In this document: positions 62,143 to 64,000 of the stretch, one piece after another
How positions within the stretch are numbered: position 1 is the stretch's first letter
How the letters are laid out: every line of letters begins with the position of its first letter
Source: Bacteroidota bacterium
GTDB taxonomy: Bacteria; Bacteroidota; Ignavibacteria; SZUA-365
Direction of reading: 5' to 3'
Assembly (NCBI GenBank): GCA_003246455.1
Contig: QKAF01000093.1
Location: 23,895 to 87,894, forward strand
DNA: 64,000 nt
The notes under the pieces: model-generated
The model's database searches: none
The model's input: only the letters and a program-made list of their open reading frames with translations
What the model was told of the DNA's origin: nothing
Position numbers and translations under genes: made by a program

Positions 62143-62182
62143 AACCACGAAATCGCGAAAGCGCGAAAAAGAAGCACGGAGG
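62143..62182. repeat. CACGAAA-type dispersed repeat (copy 1)
   Basis: AACCACGAAATCGCGAAAGC followed by GCGAAAAAGAAGCACGGAGG. It is related to copies at 62979-63018 and, inverted, 63066-63105. It lies in the gap before the GIDE gene and carries its ribosome site (GGAGGAG). Confidence 0.75.
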
Positions 62183-62190
62183 AGCTTGAT

Positions 62191-63027
62191 ATGATCATCA
62201 TCGGCGTCATTCTCATCGCACTGGCAGGCCTTCTTCTCTTCCTGCGGAAGCGGACCCAGGACAAACTGCTCGAGATCCGTTATGTGAAAACCAGTTCCGT
62301 GTCGGAAGTACTGGAACTGCAGCAGTCGATTGCCGCCGAGGTCGGTCCGGGCGGTTTCAAGCAGCAGACGGAACTCAAGGGAACGGCGCAGTGCGAGACT
62401 CCCCTCAAGGCAGAACTTTCGGAGGAACCCTGCGTGTATTACAGCATGAGCGTGGAGGAACGGTACGAGGAGCGCTATACCGAGCGGGATTCGCAGGGCA
62501 ATACGCAGCAGCGGACGCGGACGGGCAGCAGCGTCGTGGCCAGCAACACGCAGGCGACGCGCTTCCAGATCGATGACGGGACCGGCGTTCTGGACGTGGA
62601 TTCAGACGGCGCATCGATCGACGCACGGACGGTGATGGACAAGTACGAACCGTACAGCGGCGGAGGCGGCTCGCTCAACATCGGGAGCTTCACGCTGAAT
62701 TTCGGCGGGACGATCGGCGGAGCCCGCCGTGTGCTCGGCTACCATTACCGTGAAAGCATCATCGCGCCCGGACAGCAGCTGTACGTACTCGGCGAAGTCG
62801 ACGACAGCAGCGGCACACCGGTCATGAAGCGTCCTTCGGAGAAAGGAAAGCCGTTCATTCTCTCGATCAAATCGGAAGAAGAAATCACCCGCAGCAGCGA
62901 GCGAAGCATCAATTTCATGCTCTACGGCGCCATCGCCTGCGCCGTGGGCGGATTCGTGCTGATTCTCTTCGGAAGAAAAACCACGAAAACACGAAATCAC
63001 AAAGAAGAGGCACGAAAGTTATTTTAG
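62191..63027 (+). CDS. GIDE-domain membrane protein
   Basis: This 278-residue protein has an N-terminal helix (MIIIGVILIALAGLLLFL) and a C-terminal helix (INFMLYGAIACAVGGFVLILFG) around a GIDE domain. The domain's core motifs are KGTAQCETPLKAELSEEPCVYYSMSVEERY, TRFQIDDGTGVLDVD and GYHYRESIIAPGQQLYVLGE. The domain is the substrate-binding part of the MULAN/GIDE ubiquitin ligase, but no RING domain is present in the bacterial version. The last ~20 residues (TTKTRNHKEEARKLF) are encoded by a CACGAAA repeat, which may have extended the reading frame. Role: membrane quality control or envelope stress, by inference. Confidence 0.85.
   Translation: MIIIGVILIALAGLLLFLRKRTQDKLLEIRYVKTSSVSEVLELQQSIAAEVGPGGFKQQTELKGTAQCETPLKAELSEEPCVYYSMSVEERYEERYTERDSQGNTQQRTRTGSSVVASNTQATRFQIDDGTGVLDVDSDGASIDARTVMDKYEPYSGGGGSLNIGSFTLNFGGTIGGARRVLGYHYRESIIAPGQQLYVLGEVDDSSGTPVMKRPSEKGKPFILSIKSEEEITRSSERSINFMLYGAIACAVGGFVLILFGRKTTKTRNHKEEARKLF
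62979..63018. repeat. CACGAAA-type dispersed repeat (copy 2, inside the GIDE 3' end)
   Basis: AACCACGAAAACACGAAATC followed by ACAAAGAAGAGGCACGAAAG. It forms an inverted pair with the copy at 63066-63105 about 50 bp downstream. Confidence 0.75.
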
Positions 63028-63065
63028 AATTGCACTGAACTGAATTCTGAGCTAGTCTAAAAAAT

Positions 63066-63105
63066 CCTTCGTGCTTCTTTTTCGTGTTTTCGTGCTTTCG
63101 TGGTT
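63066..63105 (-). repeat. CACGAAA-type dispersed repeat (copy 3, inverted)
   Basis: The minus strand reads AACCACGAAAGCACGAAAAC then ACGAAAAAGAAGCACGAAGG. With copy 2 it can form a large hairpin between the GIDE and KdsC-like genes. Confidence 0.75.
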
Positions 63106-63122
63106 TCTTCTTACTTTTCTAA

Positions 63123-63651
63123 ATGAGCATTCTACCCGCACACTCGATCATCCCCGATATACTGGGGTCCATACAGCATCTGTCACCGGAGAAATTCGCG
63201 CGTCGCGCGCGGCGCATCCGGCTCGTTCTTGCCGACAACGACGGCGTTCTCACCGATACCGGCGTGTATTACGGACCGGAAGGAGAAGCCGTCAAACGCT
63301 ACAGCATCCGCGGCTCGGGATCGAGACCGGCATCATCACCGGCGAGAAATCGCTCAACGTGAAACGCCGGGCTGAAAAGCTGAAGCTGAAACACCTGTAC
63401 CTGGGTGTGAAGGACAAATCCGCCGCGCTCGCGCGCATTCGCCAGGAGACCGGATTCTCTGACGACGAAATCGCGTATATCGGCGACGAATGGACATCGT
63501 CGGCGAGCATGGACTTACTGCCACACCCGCCGACGGGATGCCGCAGGTCCGTGCGATGGCGCATTACATCTGCGCATGGCGCGGAGGAAACGGCGCGTTT
63601 CGCGATTTCGCCGAGGCGTTGATTACGCTGCGGATGAACAGCGGGCTGTAG
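63123..63651 (+). pseudogene. KdsC-type HAD phosphatase with two frame-breaking deletions
   Basis: Pieces of one HAD phosphatase lie in three frames. Frame 1 from ATG 63123 holds the catalytic RLVLADNDGVLTDTGVYYGP and KRYSIR; it breaks after 63311. Frame 2 resumes at LGIETGIITGEKSLNVKRRA (63314) and runs to IGD (63487). Frame 3 resumes at MDIVGEHGLTATPADGMPQ (63490) and ends in a TAG at 63651. The missing parts correspond to about 28 nt (DGMGVERLR region) and about 10 nt (the GDDVND motif). The family (3-deoxy-D-manno-octulosonate 8-phosphate phosphatase or NeuNAc-related) removes phosphate in LPS Kdo synthesis. With both conserved loops hit, the gene is either non-functional or misassembled. 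Confidence 0.8.
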
Positions 63652-63679
63652 ACTCTCACGAACTTCTTTCCCCGATATG

Positions 63680-63719
63680 CGCAGGGCGGATCCGTGAATC
63701 CGCCCTGCGTTTTTGTTTT
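63680..63719 (+). terminator. Terminator palindrome after the KdsC-like gene
   Basis: A 12-bp perfect stem (CGCAGGGCGGAT / ATCCGCCCTGCG) is followed by TTTTTGTTTT. It shares its arms with 30560 and 55279. The short repeat CTCGCCACGGCGAGTCTTC follows at 63733-63751. Confidence 0.9.
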
Positions 63720-63732
63720 CGTATGAACTCAC

Positions 63733-63751
63733 CTCGCCACGGCGAGTCTTC
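63733..63751. repeat. Short dispersed repeat (copy 2)
   Basis: This copy is identical to 60866-60884 and lies in the gap before the alpha-2-macroglobulin gene end. Confidence 0.7.
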
Positions 63752-63787
63752 GACCCCGGCCCCGCTCCTGACAGAGAGGGGAACACA

Positions 63788-64000
63788 TTATTCCACCGTG
63801 ACGATGATGCCGGCGGTGTGCGCGGCGAACTCGGGGGCGTACATGCACTGGATGGCGGAGATGCCGTTGGAGAAGCGCCCGGCGTGGGAGACGCGCAGCG
63901 GATATTCGAAAACGTGCACGCCCTTGGGCAGCCAGTGGAAGAAGAAATTGACCGACGCGTCTTTCGGGGCTTCGTAGTAGCCGAGCCCGCCCTTCCAGTG
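63788..64000 (-). CDS. Alpha-2-macroglobulin family protein, C-terminal fragment (5' end outside window)
   Basis: A 70-residue C-terminal frame enters from the right edge and stops at TAA 63788. The blocks KDASVNFFFHWLPKGVHVFEY, PLRVSHAGRFSNGISAIQCMYAPEF and the closing GIIVTVE are typical of the receptor-binding C-terminal domain of bacterial alpha-2-macroglobulins. These are large periplasmic or lipid-anchored protease inhibitors. Only the tail is visible, so the thioester region cannot be judged. Confidence 0.8.
   Translation of the reverse strand, partial: HWKGGLGYYEAPKDASVNFFFHWLPKGVHVFEYPLRVSHAGRFSNGISAIQCMYAPEFAAHTAGIIVTVE

Overview
The window looks like chromosomal DNA from a GC-rich, Gram-negative member of the Bacteroidota/Ignavibacteriota/Kapaibacteriota (FCB) assemblage. 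The evidence is four secreted proteins ending in type IX secretion (T9SS) sorting domains (including the typical QNYPNPFNPST signature), an outer-membrane porin, DUF6132/FmdB/rhodanese-type genes and an outer-membrane style lipoprotein set. The phylum is an inference; no rRNA is present. There is one tRNA (His) and no phage, IS element or CRISPR array.

Layout. 0-6.6 kb: two tandem, paralogous sortilin-like (Asp-box) beta-propeller proteins on the minus strand; the left one runs off the window. 6.7-12.6 kb: CoA-binding protein, small Cys-rich protein, cell-wall amidase, GAF-SpoIIE phosphatase, MFS transporter and NAD-type isocitrate dehydrogenase. 12.7-17.1 kb: lipoprotein, a pair of small secreted paralogues, a Tat-exported DUF362 protein coupled to a DUF6599-like protein. 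17.2-22.6 kb: rhodanese lipoprotein/FmdB/DUF6132 trio, M24 peptidase, and the TrkA-TrkH potassium uptake pair behind a 20-bp tandem repeat. 22.6-30.5 kb: an alpha/beta hydrolase whose nucleophile position is Gly, a T9SS protein, glyA, a GT4 glycosyltransferase and a fused AroB-AroA shikimate enzyme. 30.6-40 kb: an M16 peptidase pair, an HTH-HTH-CHAD protein, an MgtC/DUF4010 membrane protein, a VIT-vWA T9SS protein and another propeller. 40-45 kb: an ammonifying nitrite-reduction island (Rrf2 regulator, NapH-like Fe-S quinol dehydrogenase, porin, NrfH, NrfA) with matching candidate operators before the regulator and before the structural genes. 45.1-52.3 kb: tRNA-His and the classic yceD-rpmF-plsX-fabH-fabD-fabG-acpP-fabF-rnc lipid/ribosome operon. 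52.4-55.3 kb: gcvP with a frame break. 55.3-60.8 kb: T9SS beta-helix protein behind a long structured leader with a 17-bp tandem repeat and an overlapping leader ORF, then an IgGFc-binding-like protein split by an apparent one-base frameshift. 61-64 kb: lipoprotein / membrane protein / GIDE-domain unit, a doubly frame-broken KdsC-type phosphatase, and the C-terminus of an alpha-2-macroglobulin.

Functional themes: energy metabolism by nitrite ammonification; envelope and lipid synthesis; one-carbon/glycine metabolism (glyA, gcvP); aromatic amino acid synthesis; and a large investment in secreted surface proteins. The right-hand 11 kb carries at least four reading-frame breaks, which may be real decay or assembly error. 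The most interesting items are the AroB-AroA fusion, the Rrf2/nrf operator pair, the non-triplet tandem repeat at a T9SS gene start, the HTH-CHAD fusion and a dispersed palindrome family used at 3' ends of genes.
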